A stretch of DNA of 39,867 bases from Stenotrophomonas maltophilia (GCF_004920835.1 NZ_QFHO01000037.1:1-39867); one strand, 5' to 3'; shown: positions 15,858-23,676, counted from the first letter of the stretch. The notes: generated by a model not told the origin, from the letters alone. Made by a program: numbers and translations.

Positions 15858-16358
15858 ATGCTGCTGCGCCTGACCTGCCTGCTGTTGTTGTCGCTCTGCC
15901 TGCCGCTGGTGGCCTGGGCTGAAGACGCGCCCCTCAACGAAGTTCGCCCCGGCCTGTATGCAGGTGGCCAACCCAGCGCCGCACAGCTGCAGGCCTTGGC
16001 CGCGCAGGGCGTGCGCACCGTGATCGACCTGCGCCAGCCCGGCGAAGACCGCGGCTTCGATGAAACGCGCGTGGCCGAATCACTGGGCCTGCGCTATGTA
16101 CGCATTCCGGTGGCCGGCGCCGACGGCCTCGATGCAGTCAACGTGCGCGCCGTGCACCGGGCCCTGCAGCAGAGCCAGGGACCGGTGCTGCTGCACTGCG
16201 CCTCCGGCAACCGCGCCGGCGCCGTGCTCGCCCTGGTCAACGCACGCTACGAACACGCCAGCCCAGAACAGGCACTGCAGCTCGGCCAGCGCGCCGGCCT
16301 GAAGTCGCTGGAAGCCGCTACCCGCCAGCGCCTGGCCACACCGGTCACCTCGCCCTGA
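15858..16358 (+). CDS. Exported DUF442/phosphatase-like protein
   Basis: A 166-residue protein with a signal peptide (residues 1-21, ending VAWAED). The mature part starts NEVRPGLYAGGQPSAAQLQA and VRTVIDLRQPGEDRG, as in the beta-lactamase hydrolase-like (DUF442) and dual-specificity phosphatase group. The active-site loop HCASGNRAG has Cys114 and Arg119 separated by four residues. That is the spacing of DUF442 and rhodanese-like proteins rather than the C-x5-R of classical tyrosine phosphatases. Phosphatase or sulphur-transfer activity in the periplasm is possible, and the substrate is unknown. ATG with AGAGG ribosome site at 15850-15854; it lies 27 bases after dnaG and 28 before the transporter gene. 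Confidence 0.82.
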   Translation: MLLRLTCLLLLSLCLPLVAWAEDAPLNEVRPGLYAGGQPSAAQLQALAAQGVRTVIDLRQPGEDRGFDETRVAESLGLRYVRIPVAGADGLDAVNVRAVHRALQQSQGPVLLHCASGNRAGAVLALVNARYEHASPEQALQLGQRAGLKSLEAATRQRLATPVTSP

Positions 16359-16386
16359 ACCCTCCGCACCAAGGACCCTGCCCACC

Positions 16387-17358
16387 ATGACCCGCTGGTG
16401 GTCGCGCCTGCGACCGGACAACTTCACCCTCGCCCTGCTGTGCACCGTCGGCCTGGCCTCGCTGCTGCCGATGAAGGGCGCCGCCGCCATCGTCCTCGAC
16501 GATGTCACCACCGTCGCCATCGCCGCGCTGTTCTTCCTGCATGGCGCGCGCCTGCCCCGCGAGTCGATCATCGGCGGCATGCTGCACTGGCGGCTGCACC
16601 TGACCATCCTGGCCTGCACGTTCATCCTGTTCCCGCTGCTGGGCCTGCTGTTCAAGCCGCTGTCGGGCTGGCTGCTGACCCCGGAGCTGTATCTGGGTGT
16701 GCTGTTCCTGTGCACCCTGCCCTCCACCGTACAGTCGTCCATCGCGTTCACCTCGATGGCACGCGGCAACGTGCCTGCCGCGGTGTGCAGCGCCTCGCTG
16801 TCGAGCATCCTTGGCGTGTTCCTGACGCCGCTGCTGCTGACCGCGCTGGCCGGCACCTCCGGCGGCGTGCACGACCCGCTGCACGCCATCGGCGGCATCA
16901 TGCTGCAGCTGCTGGTGCCGTTCGTGGCCGGCCACCTGCTGCGGCCGTGGATCGCCGGCTGGGTGGAGAAGCAGCGCGCGCTGCTGCGCTACACCGACCA
17001 GGCCACCATCCTGCTGGTGGTGTACTCCGCGTTCGGCGAAGCGGTGACCGAAGGGCTGTGGAGCAAGACGCCACTGTTGTCCCTGTTCGCGGTGGCCGTG
17101 GTGGCCGCCGTGCTGCTCGGCATCGCCATGCCGCTGATCACCTTCCTCGCCCGCCGCCTGCACTTCAACCGCGAAGATGAAATCGCCATCGTGTTCTGCG
17201 GCTCGAAGAAGAGCCTGGCCACGGGTGTGCCGATCGCCAAGGTGTTGTTTGCGGGTGGCAGCCTCGGCGCCATCGTGCTGCCGGTGATGATCTACCACCA
17301 GATCCAGCTGATCGTCTGCGGCGTGATCGCGCAGCGGTATGCGCGGCGCAAGCCCTGA
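16387..17358 (+). CDS. Bile acid:sodium symporter family protein (YfeH/SBF-like)
   Basis: A 323-residue membrane transporter with about ten hydrophobic helices and the SBF-like signatures ARLPRESIIGGMLHWRLH, LFLCTLPSTVQSSIAFTSMA, and the C-terminal FCGSKKSLATGVPIAKVLF followed by LPVMIYHQIQLIVCG. These match the YfeH group of the bile acid:sodium symporter superfamily; the natural substrate of that group is uncertain. It begins 28 bases after the DUF442-type gene, so the two are probably co-transcribed and the phosphatase-like protein could process a substrate or signal for the transporter (inference). A REP cluster follows the stop. Confidence 0.9.
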   Translation: MTRWWSRLRPDNFTLALLCTVGLASLLPMKGAAAIVLDDVTTVAIAALFFLHGARLPRESIIGGMLHWRLHLTILACTFILFPLLGLLFKPLSGWLLTPELYLGVLFLCTLPSTVQSSIAFTSMARGNVPAAVCSASLSSILGVFLTPLLLTALAGTSGGVHDPLHAIGGIMLQLLVPFVAGHLLRPWIAGWVEKQRALLRYTDQATILLVVYSAFGEAVTEGLWSKTPLLSLFAVAVVAAVLLGIAMPLITFLARRLHFNREDEIAIVFCGSKKSLATGVPIAKVLFAGGSLGAIVLPVMIYHQIQLIVCGVIAQRYARRKP

Positions 17359-17386
17359 CCCGACGCGCGGGTTGCTGCGGAAGAAA

Positions 17387-17476
17387 CATCCACGCGTGGC
17401 GTGGATCTACTGTAGAGCCGGGCCTATGCTCGGCTGATGCCCGTGATCCAGAGTAGATCCACGCCATGCGTGGATG
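17387..17476. repeat. Cluster of three SMAG-type REP palindromes
   Basis: Three elements in a row: CATCCACGC...GCGTGGATCTAC (17387-17410, minus), GTAGAGCCGGGCC...CGGCTG (17412-17436, plus), and GTAGATCCACGCC...GCGTGGATG (17453-17476, plus). The outer two are inverted copies of one subtype. The cluster fills the gap between convergent genes and ends one base from the stop codon of the ChaN-like gene. Confidence 0.88.
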
Positions 17477-17477
17477 A

Positions 17478-18299
17478 TCACCAGCTCGAATCGCTGTCCA
17501 GCAGCCGCGCCACACTGAAGCGCGGCAGCCACACCCACAGGTCGTAGCTACGGCCAGCGTCGGTATCCAGTCTGGGCGATGCACCTTCATGACTGCCCAG
17601 CTGACGTGCTCCGCAGCGCTGAACGGCTGTACACCCCCAGCCTTCCCCGCCACGCGCCTCGATACGCACGTTGTAAAGGTCCAGATCCTTCAGCAGTGCG
17701 GTCATTGGCGGGTACGCAATCATCTTCGGCTGCGTGCGCATGCCATGCACGTTGCCGGTCAGCACCAGCAGCCGCCCGTTCTTCGGCAGCGCCTGAGCAC
17801 GTGACCGTACTTCTTCGGCCATCAGCCGGTCACGCGCGCCGGTGCCGGCCATTTCGGCGGGAAGCACGCGGTCGACGCCGAACACCTGCACGTCGCGCCC
17901 CTGGGTGCGCAGCACGCGTGCCGCTTCGATCAGGTCGAGCATGTCTTCGCTGCGACGGCCATCATGCATCCGGCTGCGGACGTTCCAATACGTTGTGCCA
18001 TGCAATACAGCGCGCGCCTCGGCCGTGCCGGCAGACGCCATATAGGTCGCCAGCGCGGCGTTCTCGTCAGTCGGCAGCTCCAAAGCCAACCGCACCGGTG
18101 CGCCGTCGGCCGCGTAGGCCTCCACCAGCTCCCGGATCAGCAGCGGTGTCTCACGGGTACCGTGGAACTCGCCTAGTACCAGCAGGCGGTGGTCACCTGC
18201 GTACTGGCGGATCTGCGCGACGGTGTCGTCGGCATGCGCATTGAAGGCCATGCCCAGCGCCAGCAGCAGCGCAGCGATCCAGCGGAAGATCGAATGCAT
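17478..18299 (-). CDS. Exported ChaN-like (haem-binding uptake protein-like) protein
   Basis: A 273-residue protein with a signal peptide (about 1-23, ending FNAHADD). The mature part has LLVLGEFHGTRETPLLIREL (about residues 39-58) and LALELPTDENAALATYM, and further on LVLTGNVHGMRTQPKM. The G-E-x-H and N-x-H-G motifs are typical of the ChaN-like / erythromycin-esterase-like fold. Campylobacter ChaN binds haem, but the wider family is not understood. A Cys pair (WGCTAVQRCGARQ) lies near the C-terminus. The gene is on the same strand as the oxidase operon and about 190 bases downstream of ctaB, separated by REP elements. Confidence 0.72.
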   Translation of the reverse strand: MHSIFRWIAALLLALGMAFNAHADDTVAQIRQYAGDHRLLVLGEFHGTRETPLLIRELVEAYAADGAPVRLALELPTDENAALATYMASAGTAEARAVLHGTTYWNVRSRMHDGRRSEDMLDLIEAARVLRTQGRDVQVFGVDRVLPAEMAGTGARDRLMAEEVRSRAQALPKNGRLLVLTGNVHGMRTQPKMIAYPPMTALLKDLDLYNVRIEARGGEGWGCTAVQRCGARQLGSHEGASPRLDTDAGRSYDLWVWLPRFSVARLLDSDSSW

Positions 18300-18363
18300 C
18301 CCTGCTCCATCCTTTCCTTGGGGTCAGGAACAGCAATGGCGACGCCACTGGAAGAGATCAAGT

Positions 18364-18430
18364 GTAGAGCCGAGCCCATGCTCGGCTGCTCTTCCAACCG
18401 ACCCTCAGCCGAGCATGGGCTCGGCTCTAC
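18364..18430. repeat. Inverted pair of SMAG-type REP elements
   Basis: A head-to-head dimer: GTAGAGCCGAGCC...GCTCGGCTG (from 18364) and its inverted copy CAGCCGAGC...GGCTCGGCTCTAC (to 18430), separated by 18 bases. The whole could form one long hairpin in the transcript leading into the ChaN-like gene, downstream of ctaB. Confidence 0.9.
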
Positions 18431-18455
18431 AGTGGATTGGCGCCATGGATCAGAC

Positions 18456-18486
18456 GGGGTCAGAGCCCCTTCGGGGATCGGACCCC
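18456..18486 (-). terminator. GGGGTC...GACCCC hairpin at the end of the oxidase operon
   Basis: GGGGTCAGAGCCCC-TT-CGGGGATCGGACCCC (31 bases) forms a strong imperfect hairpin five bases after the ctaB stop. It is a short relative of the repeat at 12992-13032. It has no T-run, so it may stabilise the 3' end more than terminate. Confidence 0.6.
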
Positions 18487-18490
18487 GAGG

Positions 18491-19384
18491 TTACAACCAG
18501 GGCAGGATCCAGTGATCCACCAGCAGGAAGGCGAACAGCGCCATCAGGTAGACGATGGAGTAATAGAACATCTTCATCGAGAACAGCTCGTCCGGCGGGT
18601 CCAGCATGCGCCAGGCGTACCAGAGGAACACGGCGTTGAGCACGATCGCGCCGCCCAGGTAGAACGCGCCGCTCATGCCCACCAGGTACGGCAGCAGGCA
18701 GACCAGTGCCAGCACCACCGAATACGCCATGATCTGTTTGCGGGTGTGCACCACGCCGTGGGTCACCGGCAGCATCGGAATTTCCGCCTTGGCGTAATCC
18801 TCGCGGCGGAAGATCGCCAGCGCCCAGAAGTGCGGCGGCGTCCAGATGAAGATGATCAGCACCAGCAGCGACGAGTACGCCCAGTCCGACGAACCCTGCA
18901 TGCCGGTTACCGCGGCCCAGCCCAGCATCGGCGGCATCGCGCCGGCCAGGCCACCGATGACGATGTTCTGCGAGGTCGCACGTTTCAGGTAGACGGTGTA
19001 GATCACCGCATAACCGATCAGCGAAGCGAAGGTCAGCACCGCGGTGATCAGGTTCACCCACAGCACCAGGATCACCATCGACAGCACGATCAGCACGCTG
19101 GCGAACACCAGCACCTGCCACGGCTTGACCTTGCCCACCACCAGCGGCCGCCACGAGGTACGTGCCATCTGCGCATCGATGTGCGCATCCAGCAGCTGGT
19201 TGATCGCGGCCGCGGCCGACGCCGCCAGCCAGATGCCGAGGAAGCCGAGCACGCCGGCGCGCACCTGCTCCCAGCTGGGCACTCCGGGGATGGCCAGGAC
19301 CATGCCGACCAGGGCAGTGAAAACAATGAGGGCGACGACCTTGGGCTTGGTCAGGTCCCAGTACTGGCGGTAATTGGAAAACAT
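18491..19384 (-). CDS. ctaB: Protoheme IX farnesyltransferase (heme O synthase)
   Basis: A 297-residue UbiA-family membrane enzyme that attaches farnesyl to protoheme IX to give heme O, the precursor of heme A for the oxidase made by this operon. The N-terminus has YWDLTKPKVVALIVFTALVG. The catalytic Asp-rich region is NQLLDAHIDAQMARTSWRPL (about 71-90), and the second motif includes YTVYLKRATSQNIVIGGLAGAMPPMLGW and WTPPHFWALAIFRREDYAKA. About nine helices are present. The ATG at 19384 (MFSNYRQYW) is chosen, four bases after the ctaA stop; the longer in-frame reading overlaps ctaA. It is the last gene of the operon before the hairpin at 18456. Confidence 0.96.
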   Translation of the reverse strand: MFSNYRQYWDLTKPKVVALIVFTALVGMVLAIPGVPSWEQVRAGVLGFLGIWLAASAAAAINQLLDAHIDAQMARTSWRPLVVGKVKPWQVLVFASVLIVLSMVILVLWVNLITAVLTFASLIGYAVIYTVYLKRATSQNIVIGGLAGAMPPMLGWAAVTGMQGSSDWAYSSLLVLIIFIWTPPHFWALAIFRREDYAKAEIPMLPVTHGVVHTRKQIMAYSVVLALVCLLPYLVGMSGAFYLGGAIVLNAVFLWYAWRMLDPPDELFSMKMFYYSIVYLMALFAFLLVDHWILPWL

Positions 19385-19388
19385 GGAA

Positions 19389-20552
19389 TCAGTCCGGGGC
19401 ACGCAGGCGGGCCAGCAGGCTGACCAGCACGAACAACAGGGCAACGGCCACGCCGTTGTGGGCCACCGCCACTTCCAGCGGCAGCGCCAGCTTTACATTG
19501 AGGATGCCGAGGGTGACCTGCAGCACCAGCAGCGCGATCAGCGCGCTGGCCCAGCCACGCATGCTCGGCACCCGGAACAGGCGCACGCCCAGCCACAGCA
19601 GGTAGACGGCCACCACCACCGCGAACATGCGGTGCGCCATCTGGATGGCGATACGCGAAGCGCCATCCAGCACGCCGCCTTCGTAGTCCACACCGATACC
19701 GCGCCACAGGGTGAAGCCCTCGACGAAATTGTGCTGCGGCCACCACTGGTTGGCGCAGCGCGGGAAGTTGTCCAGCGAGGCACTGCCGCCGCCGCAGGCC
19801 AGCGCCGCGTAGTTGGCGCTGACCCAACCCCCCAGTGCGATCTGGGTGACCAGCACCGCCACGCCGATGCGCAGCAGCCACTTCAGCTTCGGTGCTTCGG
19901 CCAGGGTGATCGGCATGTGCGTGGCGCGCCACGCCATCCACACCAGCAGGCCGAACATCAGCATGCCGCCCAGCAGATGGCCCATCACCACCACCGGCTT
20001 CAGCAGCAGGGTCACCGTCCACATGCCCAGCAGGGCCTGGAAGATCACCACTGCCAGCGTCAGCAACGCAGCACGCGCCAGGTCGATGTTGCTCCAGCGC
20101 AGCGCGGCGATCAGCAGGATCGCCTCGCCGATCAGCGCCAGGGCGCTGGCCGTCCAATGCCAGCCCATCATGTACAGCGGTATGCCGGCGGCCACCAGCA
20201 CGCAGGCGGTCACCACCGCCGTGCTTCCGAAACGCCGCTTGCGCGTGGCCAGCAGGGCCAGGGTCAGGATCTCGATGCCGAGCGCGCCAGCCAGGAAGCG
20301 GTGCACCTGCTCACGCCAGGCCTTGTGTGTTTCCAGCGGACGGATCTCCGCCGCCGGGTGGCCAATGGTCTCTTCCACGTGTTGCGGCCAGGTGGCCTGG
20401 CCATAGCAGGTCGGCCAGTCCGGGCAGCTCAGGCCGGCATCGGACAGGCGCACGAACGCACCGAACATGATCGTGCTCGCAGTCATGATCATGGCGAACC
20501 ACGCCAGGCGGTGGAAATTGCGGTGCAGCGCCGGACGCGCGGAAAGGCTCAT
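19389..20552 (-). CDS. ctaA: COX15/CtaA heme A synthase
   Basis: A 387-residue integral membrane enzyme that oxidises the methyl group of heme O to the formyl group of heme A. Family markers are FGAFVRLSDAGLSCPDWPTCYGQ (about 31-53, with the Cys pair), HRFLAGALGIEIL, NYAALACGGGSASLDNFPRC with another Cys pair, EGFTLWRGIGVDYEGG and AHRMFAVVVAVYLL, with His ligands for heme. Eight helices are expected. Start at the ATG 20552; a TTG directly before it is the alternative. Ten bases separate it from the SCO-like gene, and four separate it from ctaB. Confidence 0.96.
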   Translation of the reverse strand: MSLSARPALHRNFHRLAWFAMIMTASTIMFGAFVRLSDAGLSCPDWPTCYGQATWPQHVEETIGHPAAEIRPLETHKAWREQVHRFLAGALGIEILTLALLATRKRRFGSTAVVTACVLVAAGIPLYMMGWHWTASALALIGEAILLIAALRWSNIDLARAALLTLAVVIFQALLGMWTVTLLLKPVVVMGHLLGGMLMFGLLVWMAWRATHMPITLAEAPKLKWLLRIGVAVLVTQIALGGWVSANYAALACGGGSASLDNFPRCANQWWPQHNFVEGFTLWRGIGVDYEGGVLDGASRIAIQMAHRMFAVVVAVYLLWLGVRLFRVPSMRGWASALIALLVLQVTLGILNVKLALPLEVAVAHNGVAVALLFVLVSLLARLRAPD

Positions 20553-20562
20553 CAAACAGGAC

Positions 20563-21132
20563 TCACTTCAGTTTCAGCAACGTGGCCATGTCCTTGCGCA
20601 GGCCACCGAGGTCGCTGCCCGGGGCATGACGCATGATCACGAAGCCGTTCGGATCGATCACGTAGACCGGCAGGCCCGCCGGATCATCGACGCCCGGCAA
20701 CGCCGCGCGCAGGGCTGGCGACGGAGCCAGCGGCCGCAACGCGGGCAGCGAGGCGATCGACGCCGGTGGCGTTCCCAGCCACAGAATCTCGACATTATCG
20801 GCGTTATGGCCGAACAGCTGCCACACCTTGCCCAGTCCCTGCGACAAAGTGACGCACTGCGCATCGCAGGCCCCGGCCGGCGCCACCAGCAGACGCCAGG
20901 TACGCGCCTCGGGGTTCCAGGGGTAGGGTTGGCCATTGGCCAGGGCCGGAGCCTGCTGCCGCAGGTCGACCGGCGGCTTCAGCAGTTGGCCGGCATTGCG
21001 GTGCCCGGTCGGCTGCCAGCCGGTGAAGCGCAGCACGGCGGCCAGCGCCATCGCCCCGAAGAACACGGCAAACAGCAGCACCAGGGTCCGGCGGCCGGAG
21101 CCGCGCGCCTGCGGGGACGTAGCAGTGTTCAT
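20563..21132 (-). CDS. SCO-like membrane-anchored thioredoxin-fold protein of the oxidase operon
   Basis: A 189-residue protein with one N-terminal helix (about 16-34) and a periplasmic domain. It holds CDAQC (Cys89 and Cys93), the C-x3-C spacing of the copper site of SCO1/SenC proteins, and the C-terminal YVIDPNGFVIMRHAPGSD resembles the SCO/thioredoxin fold end. It is short and divergent, and such small proteins often follow surf1 in oxidase operons. I infer a role in copper insertion or thiol reduction at the CuA or CuB site. Start: ATG at 21132, with GAGAAAA eight bases upstream, is preferred over the ATG at 21141, whose purine-rich sequence is too close. Confidence 0.78.
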   Translation of the reverse strand: MNTATSPQARGSGRRTLVLLFAVFFGAMALAAVLRFTGWQPTGHRNAGQLLKPPVDLRQQAPALANGQPYPWNPEARTWRLLVAPAGACDAQCVTLSQGLGKVWQLFGHNADNVEILWLGTPPASIASLPALRPLAPSPALRAALPGVDDPAGLPVYVIDPNGFVIMRHAPGSDLGGLRKDMATLLKLK

Positions 21133-21163
21133 GCGGGTCATTTTCTCATGGTTGGGAAAGGGA

Positions 21164-21186
21164 TGCCGGCCAGCGGCCGGCACTAC
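21164..21186 (-). repeat. SMAG-type REP palindrome containing the surf1 stop codon
   Basis: TGCCGGCC-AGC-GGCCGGCA ending in CTAC. On the minus strand its GTAG head contains the TAG stop of surf1 (21183-21185). It separates surf1 from the SCO-like gene. Confidence 0.88.
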
Positions 21187-21899
21187 CGGGCAACGGGCCG
21201 TCTCCTGCGCCGCTCCAGCACCAGCGCAACCACCAGCACGGTAAGGGCCAGCCCGAACCACTGCACGGCGTAGCCCAGGTGGCGCTGCGGCGGCAGCGTG
21301 TTCGGCAGCAGGTCCATATCGCGTTCGTCGCCGAAGGGCAGCGCCGGATCCAGCCGCAGGACGCGGTCGGGCAATGCCGGCAGGCCAAGCGCCTGCGCGA
21401 GACCCTTGGCGGGCAAGCGGCTGACCAGCCAACGCCCGGCCTCATCGGTAGCGGAGAACGCGGGCCCCAGTGCCAGTCCCGCTGACGGCGGCGGCGCCAA
21501 CAGCCCGCGCACGGCCACTGGCGAAGGGGGTGCCGGCACATCCGGCAGCGTGCGATCCGGCGGCAGCGCGCGCCACCCCAGATCGACCAGCAGCACGCTG
21601 CCTTGGTCACTGCGGAACGGGCGATAGATCTTCACCCCGGCGCGGCCATGCCGGGTCTGGTTGTCCAGCAGCACCACGCCGGGCAGGAAGCGGCCATGGT
21701 CGGCCACACCGTGCAACGCGCCGGGGGCCGCGAGTGCCTGCGACAGCGGCAACGCCTGTGCCACAGCTGGACCCTGCGCATCCAACATTGCCTGTTTGGC
21801 ATGCATGCGCTGCAGTTGCCACAGCCCCAATGCGCTGAAACCGGCCATCGCCAGCACCGCCAACAGCCATCCGATCGCGCGCGTGTGCTGGCGCATCAT
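21183..21899 (-). CDS. SURF1 family cytochrome oxidase biogenesis protein
   Basis: A 238-residue protein with two end helices (about 10-30 and 210-230) and a periplasmic middle. This is the SURF1 layout, a factor for heme A insertion or oxidase assembly. Markers are FSALGLWQLQRMHAKQAMLD near the N-terminus, HGRFLPGVVLLDNQTRHGRAGVKIYRPF, VLLVDLGWRALPPDRTLPD and, at the end, LGYAVQWFGLALTVLVVALVLERRR. Two ATG codons lie side by side at 21899 and 21896. The stop codon is TAG inside the GTAG of a REP element. Confidence 0.92.
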   Translation of the reverse strand: MMRQHTRAIGWLLAVLAMAGFSALGLWQLQRMHAKQAMLDAQGPAVAQALPLSQALAAPGALHGVADHGRFLPGVVLLDNQTRHGRAGVKIYRPFRSDQGSVLLVDLGWRALPPDRTLPDVPAPPSPVAVRGLLAPPPSAGLALGPAFSATDEAGRWLVSRLPAKGLAQALGLPALPDRVLRLDPALPFGDERDMDLLPNTLPPQRHLGYAVQWFGLALTVLVVALVLERRRRRPVAR

Positions 21900-21956
21900 G
21901 ACAAGTCCGCGCAAACGCGGTCAGATAGGCGCATCCACCCTGCCCTCGAGCCGCGC

Positions 21957-22175
21957 ATGAGTGATTCGCTGAAGACCCTGCTGGTAATCGCGTTTCTGAT
22001 CGTCATCGTCTGGAATCTGGGCGCCGGCCTGTATTACCTGCTGGTCGACCGCGGCCAGACCAAGCGCACGGTCAACGCACTGACACGCCGCATCGGGGTG
22101 TCGGTGGCCTTGATCGTACTGGTGATCGTGAGCATCTACATGGGCTGGATCAAACCGCACGGCATCGGCGGCTGA
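21957..22175 (+). CDS. Twin transmembrane small protein (DUF2909 type) on the opposite strand
   Basis: A 72-residue protein with two helices (about 7-28 and 46-64) joined by a basic loop LVDRGQTKRTVNALTRRIG, matching the twin-transmembrane DUF2909 family found in proteobacterial oxidase loci. Here it runs against the oxidase operon, between surf1 (start 21899) and ctaE (stop 22196), so it needs its own promoter, for which nothing convincing was seen in 21901-21956. The coding sequence is normal for the genome and is not a shadow of another gene. Its function is unknown, with oxidase assembly or stability likely from location. Confidence 0.85.
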   Translation: MSDSLKTLLVIAFLIVIVWNLGAGLYYLLVDRGQTKRTVNALTRRIGVSVALIVLVIVSIYMGWIKPHGIGG

Positions 22176-22195
22176 GGCCACCGATACGTGCTCGG

Positions 22196-23071
22196 TCAAA
22201 GCACGTAGACGAACATGAAGAGCATCAGCCACACCACGTCGACGAAGTGCCAGTACCACGCGGCGGCTTCGAAACCGAAATGGTTGTCGCGGGTGAAGTG
22301 CCCCTTCGCCGAACGCAGCCACATCACGATCAGCATGATCGTGCCCAGCAGCACGTGCGCGCCGTGGAAGCCTGTCAGCATGAAGAACGTCGAACCGTAG
22401 ATGCCCGAACCGAGCGTCAGGTTCAGTTCCTTGTAGGCGTGGATGTACTCCTCCGCCTGCAGGGTCAGGAAGCCGAGGCCGAGCACCACGGTCAGGCCCA
22501 GCCAGATCAGCAGCTGGCGGCGGTTACCGGCCTTCAGCGCGTGATGGGCGATGGTCAGGGTCACGCCGGAGGTCAGCAGGATCAGCGTATTGATCAGTGG
22601 CAGGCCCCAGGCCGGAATGGTCTGGAATGTGCCACCGATCGCCGCCGGGCCATTGGTGGGCCAACCCGCCGAGTAGCCCTGCCAGAGCAGTTCGTTGGTC
22701 ATCACCCCGCGGCCTTCGCCACTGAGCCACGACAGGCCCAGGTTGCGGGTGTAGAACAGCGCGCCGAAGAACGCACCGAAGAACATCACTTCGGAGAAGA
22801 TGAACCAGATCATCCCCATCCGGAATGACCCATCGACCTGATGGTTGTAGTTGCCGGCCTGCGATTCGCGCACCACGTCGCTGAACCACCAGAACAGGGT
22901 CAGCACCAACATCGCCACGCCGATGTAGAAGGTCCAGCGGCCCCAGCTGGCGTCATTGAGCCAACTGGCCACGCCGACCATGGTCACCATCATCGCGATG
23001 GAACCGACGAACGGCCACTTGCTCTGGGCCGGGACGAAGTACACGTTGGCGTCGGTAGGTGTCTGGGCCAT
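22196..23071 (-). CDS. ctaE: Cytochrome c oxidase subunit III
   Basis: A 291-residue membrane protein with seven helices, the third core subunit of an aa3-type oxidase. Markers are YFVPAQSKWPFVGSIAMMVT, SFRMGMIWFIFSEVMFFGAF (with the conserved Glu), the middle GLPLINTLILLTSGVTLTIAHHAL, LQAEEYIHAY, FFMLTGFHGAHVLLGT and WYWHFVDVVWLMLF. It sits fourteen bases after ctaG. It stabilises subunit I and helps proton uptake. Confidence 0.97.
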   Translation of the reverse strand: MAQTPTDANVYFVPAQSKWPFVGSIAMMVTMVGVASWLNDASWGRWTFYIGVAMLVLTLFWWFSDVVRESQAGNYNHQVDGSFRMGMIWFIFSEVMFFGAFFGALFYTRNLGLSWLSGEGRGVMTNELLWQGYSAGWPTNGPAAIGGTFQTIPAWGLPLINTLILLTSGVTLTIAHHALKAGNRRQLLIWLGLTVVLGLGFLTLQAEEYIHAYKELNLTLGSGIYGSTFFMLTGFHGAHVLLGTIMLIVMWLRSAKGHFTRDNHFGFEAAAWYWHFVDVVWLMLFMFVYVL

Positions 23072-23085
23072 GGTCGGTATCCGGG

Positions 23086-23676
23086 TCAGGGAGCAGCGTG
23101 GGCGCCTTCCGACGTGGCGGCGGGCGCCAGCCGATCGGACAACGCATCGTTGCGGTAGAAGGTGTAGGACAAGGTGATCGTGCGGATTTCCGGCGGCAGG
23201 TCCGGATCGACGATGAAGCGCACCGGCATGTCACGCTTCTCGCCGGCCTGCAGGGTCTGCGCAGTGAAGCAGAAGCACTCGGTCTTGCTGAAGAACCCGG
23301 ACGCGCGTGCCGGCGCCACCGACGGCACCGCGCTGCCGACCACGGCCTGCTGGCTGTCGTTGCGGGCGAAGTACAGCGCTTCGTTGAGCTCGCCAGGCAC
23401 CACATCCATGGTCAGCTGCTCGGGATGGAACGACCACGGCAGCCGCGAATTGACGCCACCATCGAATTCCACCCGCACGGTGCGCTTGCCGGTGGCAGCA
23501 CCGGTACTGGCTTCGCTGCCCGGGCCACGTTCCAGACGCACGCCGAATACCTTCTCGCAGGCGATGCGATACAGCGGTACCAGCGAGAACGTCAGCAGGA
23601 ACACCACCACCGCAACGCCGATCAGGCGCGGCAGGCCGGCGCTGCGTGACGGAGCGGTGGCCGGTGTTTCGCTCAT
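23086..23676 (-). CDS. ctaG: Cytochrome c oxidase assembly protein CtaG/Cox11
   Basis: A 196-residue protein with one N-terminal helix (about 16-36) and a periplasmic copper domain. It delivers copper to CuB of subunit I. The copper motif CFCF appears in FFSKTECFCFTAQTLQAGEK, with PVRFIVDPDLP and TLSYTFYRND near the end, all typical of Cox11. The ATG at 23676 overlaps the stop of the preceding small gene by four bases (ATGA), indicating translational coupling; an in-frame extension upstream lacks family similarity. Confidence 0.96.
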   Translation of the reverse strand: MSETPATAPSRSAGLPRLIGVAVVVFLLTFSLVPLYRIACEKVFGVRLERGPGSEASTGAATGKRTVRVEFDGGVNSRLPWSFHPEQLTMDVVPGELNEALYFARNDSQQAVVGSAVPSVAPARASGFFSKTECFCFTAQTLQAGEKRDMPVRFIVDPDLPPEIRTITLSYTFYRNDALSDRLAPAATSEGAHAAP

